The position numbers were made by a program, and so were the translations under genes. A stretch of 48,995 bases of DNA from contig JASLED010000066.1 in the NCBI GenBank assembly GCA_030151255.1, positions 1 to 48,995 on the forward strand. Reading direction: 5' to 3'. The DNA comes from Flavobacterium sp. Its GTDB lineage: Bacteria > Bacteroidota > Bacteroidia > Flavobacteriales > Flavobacteriaceae. Below, piece by piece: positions 33,904 through 42,782 of this stretch; position 1 is the stretch's first letter, and each line of letters begins with the position of its first letter. The notes below the pieces were generated by a model. It was not told the origin of the DNA, searched no databases, and saw nothing but the letters and a program-made list of their open reading frames with translations.

Positions 33904-36756
33904 ATGAAAACAAACGCATTTGCTTTAAGACACATTGGCCCTCGTGCTGAGGACTTGGCACAGATGTTTAAAACGATTAACGTAGAAAACATCGATCAGT
34001 TAATCAACGAGACATTCCCGGATTCTATCCGTTTGAAACAAAATTTAAGTCTTGCACCAGCAATGACTGAATATGAGTATTTAACACACATTCAAAAATT
34101 AGGAAATAAAAATAAAATCTTCCGTTCTTTCATTGGTTTAGGTTACAACGAAGCTGTTTGTCCTGCTCCAATCATCAGAAACGTATTTGAAAATGCAGGT
34201 TGGTACACTGCATATACTCCATACCAAGCAGAAATTGCTCAAGGTCGTTTAGAAGCTTTATTAAACTTCCAAACTACAGTAATTGAGTTATCAGGAATGG
34301 AGATTGCAAATGCATCTTTATTAGATGAAGGTACTGCTGCTGCAGAAGCAATGATGTTGCTTTATGATGTAAGAACAAGAGATCAAAAGAAAAATAATGC
34401 GTTAAAATTCTTCGTTTCTGAAGAAATTTTACCTCAAACTCTATCTGTTTTAGAAACAAGAGCTGTTCCTTTCGAAATTGAATTAGTTGTGGGTAATCAC
34501 CAAACATTTGATTTCGCTGAAGATTTCTTCGGAGCTATTTTACAATATCCAGGAAAATACGGACAAGTTTACGATTATGCAGATTTCATCAATACAGCAA
34601 AATCAAAAGATATTAAAGTTGCAGTTGCGGCTGATATTTTGTCGTTAGTTACTTTAACTTCTCCAGGAGAAATGGGTGCTGATGTTGTTGTTGGAACAAC
34701 TCAACGTTTTGGTATTCCATTAGGATACGGAGGTCCTCACGCAGGTTTCTTCGCTACAAAAGAAGAATACAAACGCAGTATGCCAGGTCGTATCATTGGT
34801 GTTTCTAAAGATGTTGATGGCAACAGAGCATTGCGTATGGCATTGCAAACACGTGAACAACACATTAAACGCGAAAAAGCTACATCAAACATTTGTACAG
34901 CACAAGTATTATTAGCTGTTATGGCTAGTTTTTATGCAGTATATCACGGACCAAATGGATTGAGATTTATTGCAAACCAAGTACACGCAAAAGCAACTAC
35001 TTTAGCTGAAGGTTTAGCTAAATTAGGTATTGAACAAACAAACACGGCTTTCTTTGACACTATTGTTGTAAAAGCAGAAACTGCTAAAGTAAAACCAATT
35101 GCTGAGGCAAACTCAATCAACTTCTATTATGTTGATGCTAATACAATTTCTATTTCTTTAAACGAAACTGCAGATTTAAATGATATTAATACAATTATTT
35201 CGATCTTTGCTCAAGCCTTAGGTAAAGAAGCTTTCACAGTTGAAACGTTGAATGAAACAACAACCAATTTCCCAGAAAAATTACAACGTACTTCTAAATT
35301 TTTAGAGCACGATGTGTTTAATAGTTATCATTCAGAAACTGATTTAATGCGTTATATCAAACGTTTAGAACGTAAAGATTTAGCATTAAACCAATCTATG
35401 ATTTCTTTAGGATCTTGTACAATGAAATTGAATGCTGCTGCCGAAATGTTACCGTTGAGTAATCCGCAGTGGAACAATGTTCACCCATTTGCACCAATTG
35501 ACCAAGCGCAAGGATATCTTGAAATGTTGAAAGACCTAGAAGATAAATTAAGCGAAATTACTGGTTTTGCAGGTACAACTTTACAACCAAACTCTGGTGC
35601 ACAAGGAGAATACGCTGGATTAATGGCTATTCGTGCTTACCACCATTCAAGAGGAGATTTCCAAAGAACTATTGCCTTAATTCCTGCTTCTGCTCACGGA
35701 ACAAATCCTGCATCTGCTGCTATGGCTGGAATGAAAGTTGTTGTAACAAAAACAACTCCTGAAGGAAATATTGATGTACAAGATTTACGTGAAAAAGCAG
35801 AGTTACACAAAGATAATTTATCTTGTTTAATGGTAACTTATCCGTCTACTCACGGAGTTTACGAATCGGCTATCATGGAAATTACTCAAATTATTCATGA
35901 CAATGGCGGACAAGTTTATATGGATGGTGCAAACATGAACGCGCAAGTAGGATTTACAAATCCAGCTACAATTGGCGCAGACGTTTGTCACTTAAATTTA
36001 CATAAAACATTTGCTATTCCTCACGGAGGAGGTGGACCTGGAGTTGGACCAATCTGTGTGGCAGAGCATTTAGTAGAATTTTTACCTTCAAACCCATTAA
36101 TAAAAGTAGGTGGTAAAAATGCTATTTCTTCTATCTCTTCAGCTCCTTACGGATCAGCATTAGTTTGTTTAATTTCTTACGGATATATTGTTATGCTAGG
36201 TGTAGATGGACTTATGCATGCTACCTCAACAGCTATTTTGAATGCGAATTATATGAAATCGCGTTTAGAAGGTCATTATTCAATTTTATATACTGGAGAA
36301 AAAGGACGTGCTGCTCACGAAATGATTGTTGACGTACGTGAATTTAAAGAAAAAGGAATTGAAGTAACAGATATTGCTAAACGTTTAATCGATTACGGTT
36401 TCCATGCTCCAACGGTTTCTTTTCCAGTAGCAGGAACATTAATGATTGAGCCTACAGAAAGTGAAAGTTTATCAGAATTAGATCGTTTTTGTGACGCAAT
36501 GATTGCTATTCGTCAAGAGATTGAAAATGCAACAATTGAAAATCCAGTAAACGAGTTGAAAAATGCTCCACATACGTTAGCATTATTAACTGCTGATAAT
36601 TGGGATTTACCATATTCAAGACAAAAAGCAGCGTATCCGTTAGAATATGTTGCAGATAATAAATTCTGGCCAACAGTACGTCGTATTGACGATGCTTATG
36701 GAGACAGAAATTTAGTTTGTTCTTGTGCGCCAATTGAGGCTTACATTGAAAGCTAA
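33904..36756 (+). CDS. gcvP: Glycine dehydrogenase (decarboxylating), P protein
   Basis: A 950-residue PLP enzyme of the glycine cleavage system that decarboxylates glycine and passes the aminomethyl group to the lipoyl H protein. It is the single-chain form with an N-terminal half (FIGLGYNEAVCPAPIIRN near 80-97) and a catalytic C-terminal half. The PLP lysine is Lys701 in LNLHKTFAIPHGGGGPGVGP. Other family blocks, such as SLGSCTMKLNAAAEM and QPNSGAQGEYAGL, are intact. The T and H proteins are not nearby, which is common in Bacteroidota. It supplies one-carbon units and fits amino-acid-based growth. Confidence 0.98.
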   Translation: MKTNAFALRHIGPRAEDLAQMFKTINVENIDQLINETFPDSIRLKQNLSLAPAMTEYEYLTHIQKLGNKNKIFRSFIGLGYNEAVCPAPIIRNVFENAGWYTAYTPYQAEIAQGRLEALLNFQTTVIELSGMEIANASLLDEGTAAAEAMMLLYDVRTRDQKKNNALKFFVSEEILPQTLSVLETRAVPFEIELVVGNHQTFDFAEDFFGAILQYPGKYGQVYDYADFINTAKSKDIKVAVAADILSLVTLTSPGEMGADVVVGTTQRFGIPLGYGGPHAGFFATKEEYKRSMPGRIIGVSKDVDGNRALRMALQTREQHIKREKATSNICTAQVLLAVMASFYAVYHGPNGLRFIANQVHAKATTLAEGLAKLGIEQTNTAFFDTIVVKAETAKVKPIAEANSINFYYVDANTISISLNETADLNDINTIISIFAQALGKEAFTVETLNETTTNFPEKLQRTSKFLEHDVFNSYHSETDLMRYIKRLERKDLALNQSMISLGSCTMKLNAAAEMLPLSNPQWNNVHPFAPIDQAQGYLEMLKDLEDKLSEITGFAGTTLQPNSGAQGEYAGLMAIRAYHHSRGDFQRTIALIPASAHGTNPASAAMAGMKVVVTKTTPEGNIDVQDLREKAELHKDNLSCLMVTYPSTHGVYESAIMEITQIIHDNGGQVYMDGANMNAQVGFTNPATIGADVCHLNLHKTFAIPHGGGGPGVGPICVAEHLVEFLPSNPLIKVGGKNAISSISSAPYGSALVCLISYGYIVMLGVDGLMHATSTAILNANYMKSRLEGHYSILYTGEKGRAAHEMIVDVREFKEKGIEVTDIAKRLIDYGFHAPTVSFPVAGTLMIEPTESESLSELDRFCDAMIAIRQEIENATIENPVNELKNAPHTLALLTADNWDLPYSRQKAAYPLEYVADNKFWPTVRRIDDAYGDRNLVCSCAPIEAYIES

Positions 36757-36762
36757 AAAGCA

Positions 36763-36796
36763 AAAAAAACCAGCTCTTATTTGAGCTGGTTTTTTT
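36763..36796. terminator. Terminator after gcvP
   Basis: A 14-bp stem (36763-36776 and 36783-36796, core CCAGCTC with GAGCTGG) has a 6-nt loop and seven T after it. The A run on the left also lets it stop the small minus-strand gene at 36812. Confidence 0.9.
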
Positions 36797-36811
36797 ATTT
36801 TAATTTTTACA

Positions 36812-36973
36812 TTAATCTTCTATTTCTCTTTTTTTCAATACAAAATATAATCCACAGAAGAGCAATAAAGTATAACAGACAATATTAACTCCACTAAAAT
36901 TAAATAGGTCAAATAAATCTAATATCAAAGCTAATGTACTTAACCCAATCACCCCTTTTACAAATTTATCCAT
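36812..36973 (-). CDS. Small membrane protein, 53 residues
   Basis: A short frame (ATG at 36973, TAA at 36812-36814) begins MDKFVKGVIGLSTLALILDL and ends with the charged tail FVLKKREIED. Two hydrophobic segments (about residues 7-20 and 29-46) are separated by FDLFNFSGVN, which gives a two-helix hairpin with a basic cytoplasmic end. The amino acid composition is that of a real small membrane protein rather than random AT-rich sequence. It converges on gcvP and shares its terminator. A weak purine-rich AAAAGATAATG precedes the ATG. The function is unknown. Confidence 0.55.
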   Translation of the reverse strand: MDKFVKGVIGLSTLALILDLFDLFNFSGVNIVCYTLLLFCGLYFVLKKREIED

Positions 36974-36996
36974 TACATTATCTTTTACTCGTTTAA

Positions 36997-37298
36997 CTTC
37001 TATTCTACAAATACTTTCCTGTCGACGTTATTGTATTTTTTATTCTTATATATTTATAATTACAAAAAACATTCCATTCAACCTAAAACACAAAAAAACA
37101 TTGTTTTTTAACAATTAAACACACAATACATCTCAAAACAGCTGTATTTTAGATGCTTTTACATTAATCCACACATTAAAAAACATAAAAATAAATTCAT
37201 CACAAAAAAAGAATTAAAAAAAAGAAAAATTAACAATTTTAGATATAATAAATTAAATTAATCTATTTTTACAGTGCATTAAATGAACTACACTATTA
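36997..37298. other. AT-rich spacer before the PAP2 gene
   Basis: About 300 nt with no open frame of note. The only regulatory candidate is a TATTTTTA box (37264-37271) 27 nt before the PAP2 ATG, one mismatch from the TAnnTTTG consensus. No structured element is seen. Confidence 0.5.
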
Positions 37299-38705
37299 AT
37301 GAAGCGCAATTTTATTTCTCTTTTTTTATTTAGTATTATAAACTGCATTTGTTATTCTCAGAAACTAGAAGTTCCAAATTCTGTATTTGATTCGCCTAAC
37401 TTTGAGATAAACATCAAAGAAAACACTACTCATAAAACATTTTTTGAAAAAGAAGCTGTACAAATTGGTTTTACACCAGCCATCTTGTTAGCAAGTGCAG
37501 CAGTTACCTGGAATAGCAGAAAAGACATAAAAGATATTAGAGATAGATATATTCCTACCTTTAAATATCACTTTGACGATTACTTACAATACGTTCCAGC
37601 AGTAGCTACATTTGGACTAAAAGCAGCAGGTGTAAAAGGTCGGAACGATATCAAACGTTCAACAATCACCTATGCAACAAGTATTGGTATAATGGCTGTT
37701 TTAGTAAATGGAATAAAATATTCTGCAAAAGTAGAAAGACCTGATGGCTCTAAACGAAACTCTTTCCCGTCAGGACATACAGCCATGGCATTTAACAATG
37801 CTACATTTTTAGATAAAGAATATGGTTTAGTAAATTCTGGATACTCTATCACTGGATATGGAATAGCAACAATGACAGGTGTTGGAAGAAGTTTAAACAA
37901 TAGACATTGGGTATCTGATATTTTTGCTGGCGCAGGAATTGGAATTCTATCTACACAATTAGCTTATTTTTTTATTGACAAAATATATGGAAACAAAGGA
38001 GATAATTTAAGCTTATTATCTGAATTAGAAAGTCATGACAATCCATCTTTTTTAAGTTTAAAAGTTGGATTTGCAGGATCATTGGAAAGTTTATTAGAAA
38101 GCGAAAAACAAGGTAGTTTATCAAAAGTTGGTTGGGAAGCTGGCTTAGAAGGCGCTTATTTTTTTCGTAAACATTGGGGAATTGGAGGTCAATTTGTTAT
38201 AACAAGCTTTCCTATAAAATCATTAAATATAGATGAATTAGGAATATTTTCTGAAGAAATAAGTTCTGCATTATATACTGATGCTCCGGGTTATTTAACA
38301 ATATCTCTGGGGCCATATTACAATTTAGATTTCTCTGATAAATGGAGCTTAACAGCAAAATTATTAATAGGTTACACAGTTGGAGCACAAGGAGAAATTA
38401 CAATGAAAAACACTTATTATTCGCAAAACGAAACTACATATACAACATCAAATGACGATCTTGTTTTAGCTACTTACCAGCCAAAAAACACTATACAATA
38501 CACACCTGGATTAGCGCTTACCTATCATATTACTGACAACTTAGGTATTACTGCTTACTCTGAATTTGCGCACAGCCAATCGAATTATAAATTCACTTAC
38601 AATCCAGATAATGTTCCTCTTCAACCAAATGAATCTCAAGTTGAGTATGAAAAATCTCCGTTCAACTATGTTTCTTTAGGTTTTAGGTTAACTGCATTTT
38701 TTTAG
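37299..38705 (+). CDS. PAP2 phosphatase with C-terminal outer-membrane barrel-like domain
   Basis: A 468-residue exported protein (signal peptide MKRNFISLFLFSIINCICYSQ). Residues about 50-230 form a PAP2-type acid phosphatase: C1 Lys140-x6-Arg147-Pro148, C2 PSGH at 157-160, and C3 Arg197-x5-His203-x3-Asp207 (GRSLNNRHWVSD). The remaining 235 residues consist of alternating amphipathic strands (KVGFAGSLESLL, WGIGGQFVITSF, GYLTISLGPYYNLDF, FNYVSLGFRLTAFF) ending in Phe, which looks like an eight- to ten-strand outer-membrane beta barrel. It may therefore be an outer-membrane-anchored phosphatase facing the periplasm or surface, acting on lipid A, undecaprenyl or phospholipid phosphates. It converges with the flippase gene, stop codons 2 nt apart. 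Confidence 0.85.
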   Translation: MKRNFISLFLFSIINCICYSQKLEVPNSVFDSPNFEINIKENTTHKTFFEKEAVQIGFTPAILLASAAVTWNSRKDIKDIRDRYIPTFKYHFDDYLQYVPAVATFGLKAAGVKGRNDIKRSTITYATSIGIMAVLVNGIKYSAKVERPDGSKRNSFPSGHTAMAFNNATFLDKEYGLVNSGYSITGYGIATMTGVGRSLNNRHWVSDIFAGAGIGILSTQLAYFFIDKIYGNKGDNLSLLSELESHDNPSFLSLKVGFAGSLESLLESEKQGSLSKVGWEAGLEGAYFFRKHWGIGGQFVITSFPIKSLNIDELGIFSEEISSALYTDAPGYLTISLGPYYNLDFSDKWSLTAKLLIGYTVGAQGEITMKNTYYSQNETTYTTSNDDLVLATYQPKNTIQYTPGLALTYHITDNLGITAYSEFAHSQSNYKFTYNPDNVPLQPNESQVEYEKSPFNYVSLGFRLTAFF

Positions 38706-38707
38706 CT

Positions 38708-40177
38708 TTAACGGATAAATTTACTTTTTAATTCTATTAATTTAAACTTAATTATAAGTACCCAATTTGTTTTTACAATAATTAAAATTCCACATAAAAT
38801 AACAAATAACACTTTTATAATTAAAGTATATAAATAACTCTGATTTATAATTGGCACAAGTATGCCTACCGCTAAAACAGCAAATAAACTAAACATTAAT
38901 TTTACAAAAGAGTTATCAAACGGCCAAAGTTTCATTTTCTTATAAATATAAATCGTTTTGGCAATGTTAAACATGGTAAGGCTAATAAAAGATGCCACGC
39001 CTACTCCAAATATTCCTAAATTGGTTTGGGTTAAAAACCATAAATTCATAGCTATATTTACTACCATTAAGGCTAGAATAGAAATAAGGTTGAAACGATA
39101 ATATTTAGAATATGATATTATTTCAGAATTAAAACCTGTTGACATATTTACCACAACATTTACTCCCAACAAATAAATGATGGGAATTGAGGATGCAAGC
39201 TTATCATAAGTAGGTAATAATCGAAACAAAGGTTCAATTCCAACTGCCACACAAGAAAATAATATCATTCCTACAAAAAATAAAACCTTTGCTACTTCTT
39301 TGTATTTCTCATTCAGTTGTTTTAAACGTACGTTTTTAATTAAATCAGAAATAACTGGTGCATATAAAGCAAAAACGCCAGTTGCAGGAATTGCCAATGT
39401 AGAAGCCAATGTAATACCAATATTATATGTTCCGTTTGCTTCATACGAAATAAAATAAGGAATCATTAATGAATCTACTCGAAAAGCAAAGAAAGAACCA
39501 AAACTTCCAGCAAAAGCAAACAAACTATATGCGTAATATTTTTTCTTACTGAGTTGCTGAAACAAATCAGTATAATTTCCTTCAATCTTAAAAGGATAAA
39601 TGCTATATACATAATAGCCTATTACAAATGTAATTATTGCATATCCAAACACATATGCCGTTAAGCCCTCATCAATAGAAACAGAAGAATATAAAACCGC
39701 CAAAAAAGCTGCGGGTAAAGTAATTTTTGGTATTATCTTTTCAAAAAAAGTAGGAAATGATAGTTTCTGTAAATTGGTTGCTTGTCGTTTAAACAATTCA
39801 ATATAAGCCATAAAAATAGCCAGCGGAAAAGCATATTTAGCATAAGCCATTTCTTCTCCTTGATATAAATATCCGATAAACAACAACATTAAACCTACCC
39901 AAACAGATAACTTAGCAAGAGAGATTAAACTATAACCAAAAAGTTTATGTTGTAATTTTAGACTGAGCTGAGGATAGAAGTTAATTAAAGCATGCGTACT
40001 TCCAAGCACTATAACAGGATACATAATTTGTGCAAAAGCATCAACAAAACGAACAATACCAAGCATTTCTTTATCTTGCGGATAAATAAGAATTGTAGAA
40101 ACTACTCCTATCAGCACACCAACATAATTAATTAGTGTAAACAAAAATGCTTGCTTGGTAGATATTCCTTTTTCCAT
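38708..40177 (-). CDS. Polysaccharide/oligosaccharide flippase family protein
   Basis: A 489-residue membrane protein with 12-14 helices that belongs to the MATE/Wzx-like superfamily of lipid-linked saccharide flippases. The opening segment TKQAFLFTLINYVGVLIGVVST and the central FRVDSLMIPYFISYEANGTYNIGITLASTL match the usual Wzx-like pattern. It probably moves undecaprenyl-linked sugars across the inner membrane. It is transcribed divergently from a GT2 glycosyltransferase, consistent with a shared surface-glycan role, although no full O-antigen or capsule cluster is present. Confidence 0.85.
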   Translation of the reverse strand: MEKGISTKQAFLFTLINYVGVLIGVVSTILIYPQDKEMLGIVRFVDAFAQIMYPVIVLGSTHALINFYPQLSLKLQHKLFGYSLISLAKLSVWVGLMLLFIGYLYQGEEMAYAKYAFPLAIFMAYIELFKRQATNLQKLSFPTFFEKIIPKITLPAAFLAVLYSSVSIDEGLTAYVFGYAIITFVIGYYVYSIYPFKIEGNYTDLFQQLSKKKYYAYSLFAFAGSFGSFFAFRVDSLMIPYFISYEANGTYNIGITLASTLAIPATGVFALYAPVISDLIKNVRLKQLNEKYKEVAKVLFFVGMILFSCVAVGIEPLFRLLPTYDKLASSIPIIYLLGVNVVVNMSTGFNSEIISYSKYYRFNLISILALMVVNIAMNLWFLTQTNLGIFGVGVASFISLTMFNIAKTIYIYKKMKLWPFDNSFVKLMFSLFAVLAVGILVPIINQSYLYTLIIKVLFVILCGILIIVKTNWVLIIKFKLIELKSKFIR

Positions 40178-40199
40178 TGTTTTGGTTATGTTACTTATA

Positions 40200-40207
40200 C
40201 AAATATA
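40200..40207 (-). promoter_or_regulatory. -7 promoter box of the flippase gene
   Basis: TATATTTG on the minus strand lies 22 nt before the flippase ATG at 40177. It sits 32 nt from the divergent GT2 box. Confidence 0.55.
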
Positions 40208-40239
40208 ATGGCTATTCGGCGCTTAACTACATTTTTTTA

Positions 40240-40247
40240 TACTTTTG
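40240..40247 (+). promoter_or_regulatory. -7 promoter box of the GT2 gene
   Basis: TACTTTTG matches TAnnTTTG and precedes the ATG at 40286 by 38 nt. It places the transcript start downstream of the alternative TTG start at 40151. Confidence 0.5.
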
Positions 40248-40285
40248 TCCATCAACATCTACTTGTTGAACTAAAAAACAAGCTT

Positions 40286-41140
40286 ATGAAATACGTTGTT
40301 ATAATACCAGCCTACAACGAAGCAAAATATATTAAACATACTTTGCGCAGTATTACGCAACAATCGCTACTTCCTAGCTATATTGTTGTTGTAAATGATA
40401 ATTCCACAGATGAAACAGCAGCTATTATTCAGAAATTTAATCAGGATTATCCTTGGATTAAATTGATACATAAAGATTCTAAGCAAATTCACTTGCCTGG
40501 CAGCAAAGTTATTCAAGCTTTTAATTTTGGCTTGGCTACAATTACAGATATCAATAGCTTTGATGTAATTGTAAAGCTTGATGCCGATCTTATTTTACCA
40601 ACAAACTATTTTGAGGAAGTTTCAAAAGAATTTCAACAAAACAAAAAAGTTGGAATGGTTGGCGGCATGGCACTTATTGAGAAAAACAATCAATGGATTA
40701 TCGAAAATCTAACAGATAAAGATCATATAAGAGGAGCTTTTAAAGCTTATAGAAAAGAATGTTTTGAACAAATTGGCGGACTAAAACCTGCCATGGGCTG
40801 GGATACAGTAGATGAATTGCTTTGTAGATATTATGAGTGGGAAATAATTGTGCGAGAAGATTTACAAATAAAACACCTAAAACCTACTGGTGCACAATAT
40901 GACAAAACAGCCAGATACAAACAAGGCGAAGCTTTCTATTGCTTACATTATGGCTTTTTACTTACATTAATTGCAAGTACAAAATTAGCTTTAAAGAAAA
41001 AAAAGCCATTGCTTGCAATTGATTATTTACATGGATTTTTAAAGGCAAAAAAAGCAAAAAAAACCTATTTAGTTAATGCAGAACAAGGGAAGTTTATTAG
41101 AAATTTTCGATGGGAAAAAATAAAATCAAAGCTTTTCTAA
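40286..41140 (+). CDS. Family 2 glycosyltransferase
   Basis: A 284-residue GT-A fold transferase. The start MKYVVIIPAYNEAKYI is typical, VVNDNSTDETAAI gives the nucleotide-binding acidic region, and VKLDADLILP contains the metal-binding DxD equivalent. GWDTVDELLC occupies the acceptor-side position. The open frame extends upstream to a TTG at 40151, inside the divergent flippase gene and upstream of the promoter, so the ATG at 40286 is chosen. The C-terminal part has a hydrophobic helix (YGFLLTLIASTKLAL), suggesting membrane association. It probably transfers a sugar to a lipid-linked or surface glycan. Confidence 0.9.
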   Translation: MKYVVIIPAYNEAKYIKHTLRSITQQSLLPSYIVVVNDNSTDETAAIIQKFNQDYPWIKLIHKDSKQIHLPGSKVIQAFNFGLATITDINSFDVIVKLDADLILPTNYFEEVSKEFQQNKKVGMVGGMALIEKNNQWIIENLTDKDHIRGAFKAYRKECFEQIGGLKPAMGWDTVDELLCRYYEWEIIVREDLQIKHLKPTGAQYDKTARYKQGEAFYCLHYGFLLTLIASTKLALKKKKPLLAIDYLHGFLKAKKAKKTYLVNAEQGKFIRNFRWEKIKSKLF

Positions 41141-41206
41141 TACTTTTTAGAACAATAAACTTAAAAACTCATTTCTAATTGGTAATTTAGCCAATATTTA
41201 TTTTTT

Positions 41207-41953
41207 ATGATAAAATCAGGATTAACCCATATTGGTCAATATTTTATAATGTTGAAAGAAATTTTCAGCAAAATGACCAAATGGAAAGTAATGAAAGAGC
41301 TAATATTCAAAGAAATAGACGATTTAATTATTGGTTCGTTAGGTATTGTTGCCTTTCTTTCCTTCTTTGTTGGAGGTGTTGTTGCTATACAAACTGCACT
41401 AAACCTTACCAATCCATTAATTCCAAAATACTTAATTGGATTTGCTACTCGTCAATCCGTAATTTTAGAGTTTGCACCTACTTTTATTTCTATAATTATG
41501 GCAGGTAAAATGGGATCATTCATTACTTCAAGTATCGGAACAATGCGAGTAACTGAACAAATTGACGCTTTAGAAGTAATGGGAGTTAGCTCGGTAAACT
41601 ATCTTGTTTTTCCAAAACTTGTTGCTGTATTACTTTATCCTTTCGTAATTGGAATCAGTATGTTTTTGGGTATTCTTGGTGGATGGTTTGGCGGCGTAAT
41701 GGGTAATTTTGTTACATCAGAACAATTTATTGTTGGTTTACAGGAAGATTTTATTCCCTTTCATATACTATATGCATTTATTAAAACCACAATATTTGGA
41801 TTTTTATTAGCAACTATTCCTGCTTATTTTGGCTATTATATGAAAGGCGGAGCTTTGGAAGTAGGAAAAGCAAGTACCACAGCTTTCGTATGGACAAGTG
41901 TAGCTATTATTCTTACAAACTATATATTAACTTCATTGTTATTAAGTAATTAG
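41207..41953 (+). CDS. mlaE: MlaE/YrbE-type lipid ABC transporter permease
   Basis: A 248-residue permease of the Mla-type phospholipid transport system. Five to six hydrophobic helices are seen, with the family segments GGVVAIQTALNL, APTFISIIMAGKMGSFITSSIGTMR and TEQIDALEVMGV (the coupling region towards the ATPase). In characterised systems MlaE works with MlaF and an MCE-domain periplasmic protein to keep outer-membrane lipid asymmetry. MlaF follows 3 nt downstream, but no MCE gene lies in this window. Confidence 0.94.
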   Translation: MIKSGLTHIGQYFIMLKEIFSKMTKWKVMKELIFKEIDDLIIGSLGIVAFLSFFVGGVVAIQTALNLTNPLIPKYLIGFATRQSVILEFAPTFISIIMAGKMGSFITSSIGTMRVTEQIDALEVMGVSSVNYLVFPKLVAVLLYPFVIGISMFLGILGGWFGGVMGNFVTSEQFIVGLQEDFIPFHILYAFIKTTIFGFLLATIPAYFGYYMKGGALEVGKASTTAFVWTSVAIILTNYILTSLLLSN

Positions 41954-41956
41954 ATT

Positions 41957-42730
41957 ATGATTGAAGTACAAAACATAGAGAAAGCATTTAGTGGATCCAA
42001 AGTTTTAAAAGGAATTACAACTACTTTTGAAACAGGAAAAACAAATCTAATCATTGGACAAAGTGGTTCTGGAAAAACTGTTTTTCTTAAAACGTTATTA
42101 GGAATCCATCAATCAGACAATGGAAGAATTCTTTTTGACGGACGCGTGTATGCTGATATGAATAAAAATCAACGAAGAGAATTGCGTACAGAAATTGGAA
42201 TGGTTTTTCAAGGAAGTGCTCTTTTCGATTCCATGACTGTAGAAGAAAACATTGCATTTCCGTTAAGAATGTTTACTAATAAAACAGATAAAGAAATTTC
42301 TTTTCGCGTAAATGAAGTAATTGATCGTGTAAATCTTATTAATGCAAATAAGAAAAAACCTTCTGAAATATCTGGAGGAATGCAGAAAAGGGTGGCAATT
42401 GCTCGTGCAATTGTAAACAATCCGAAATATTTATTTTGTGATGAACCTAACTCTGGTTTAGATCCAAAAACAGCAATTGTAATTGATAATTTGATTCAAG
42501 AAATAACACATGAATACGGAATTACAACTGTAATTAACACACATGATATGAACTCTGTATTAGAAATTGGAGAACATATTGTATTCTTAAAAAACGGATT
42601 GCTGGCTTGGTCTGGAAATCACAAAGAAATTATTCAAACAGATAATGAAGATGTTGTAGATTTTGTTTATTCATCTGAATTATTTCAAATGGTTCGTGAC
42701 GCAATTAGACACATCGATGCAAAAAAATAA
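41957..42730 (+). CDS. mlaF: MlaF-type ABC transporter ATP-binding protein
   Basis: A 257-residue ATPase that energises the MlaE permease. Walker A GQSGSGKT is at residues 34-41, the Q-loop at VFQGSALFDS, the signature ISGGMQKR at about 138-145, Walker B YLFCDEP at 158-164, and the switch His in NTHDM. Signature and Walker B agree with the Mla subgroup (SGGMQKRVA). It lies 3 nt after mlaE and ends at a strong terminator. The MCE partner is probably encoded outside the window. Confidence 0.95.
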   Translation: MIEVQNIEKAFSGSKVLKGITTTFETGKTNLIIGQSGSGKTVFLKTLLGIHQSDNGRILFDGRVYADMNKNQRRELRTEIGMVFQGSALFDSMTVEENIAFPLRMFTNKTDKEISFRVNEVIDRVNLINANKKKPSEISGGMQKRVAIARAIVNNPKYLFCDEPNSGLDPKTAIVIDNLIQEITHEYGITTVINTHDMNSVLEIGEHIVFLKNGLLAWSGNHKEIIQTDNEDVVDFVYSSELFQMVRDAIRHIDAKK

Positions 42731-42745
42731 TATCTTGATATATAC

Positions 42746-42778
42746 AAAAAAACCAAAGCGATGTGCTTTGGTTTTTTT
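42746..42778. terminator. Bidirectional terminator between mlaF and manC
   Basis: A 14-bp stem (42746-42759 and 42765-42778, core CCAAAGC with GCTTTGG) has a 5-nt loop and seven-base A and T runs. It serves mlaF (+) and the four-gene operon ending with manC (-). Confidence 0.9.
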
Positions 42779-42782
42779 ATTT

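Noticed and set aside
40151..40285. N-terminal extension of the GT2 protein by 45 residues from a TTG.
   Set aside because: It overlaps the divergent flippase start and lies upstream of the TACTTTTG promoter box; the extension has no GT2 similarity.
41178..41195. A dyad ATTGGT/GCCAAT just before mlaE.
   Set aside because: It has a 6-bp stem with a G-T pair and no U tract; it is too weak to call an operator or hairpin.
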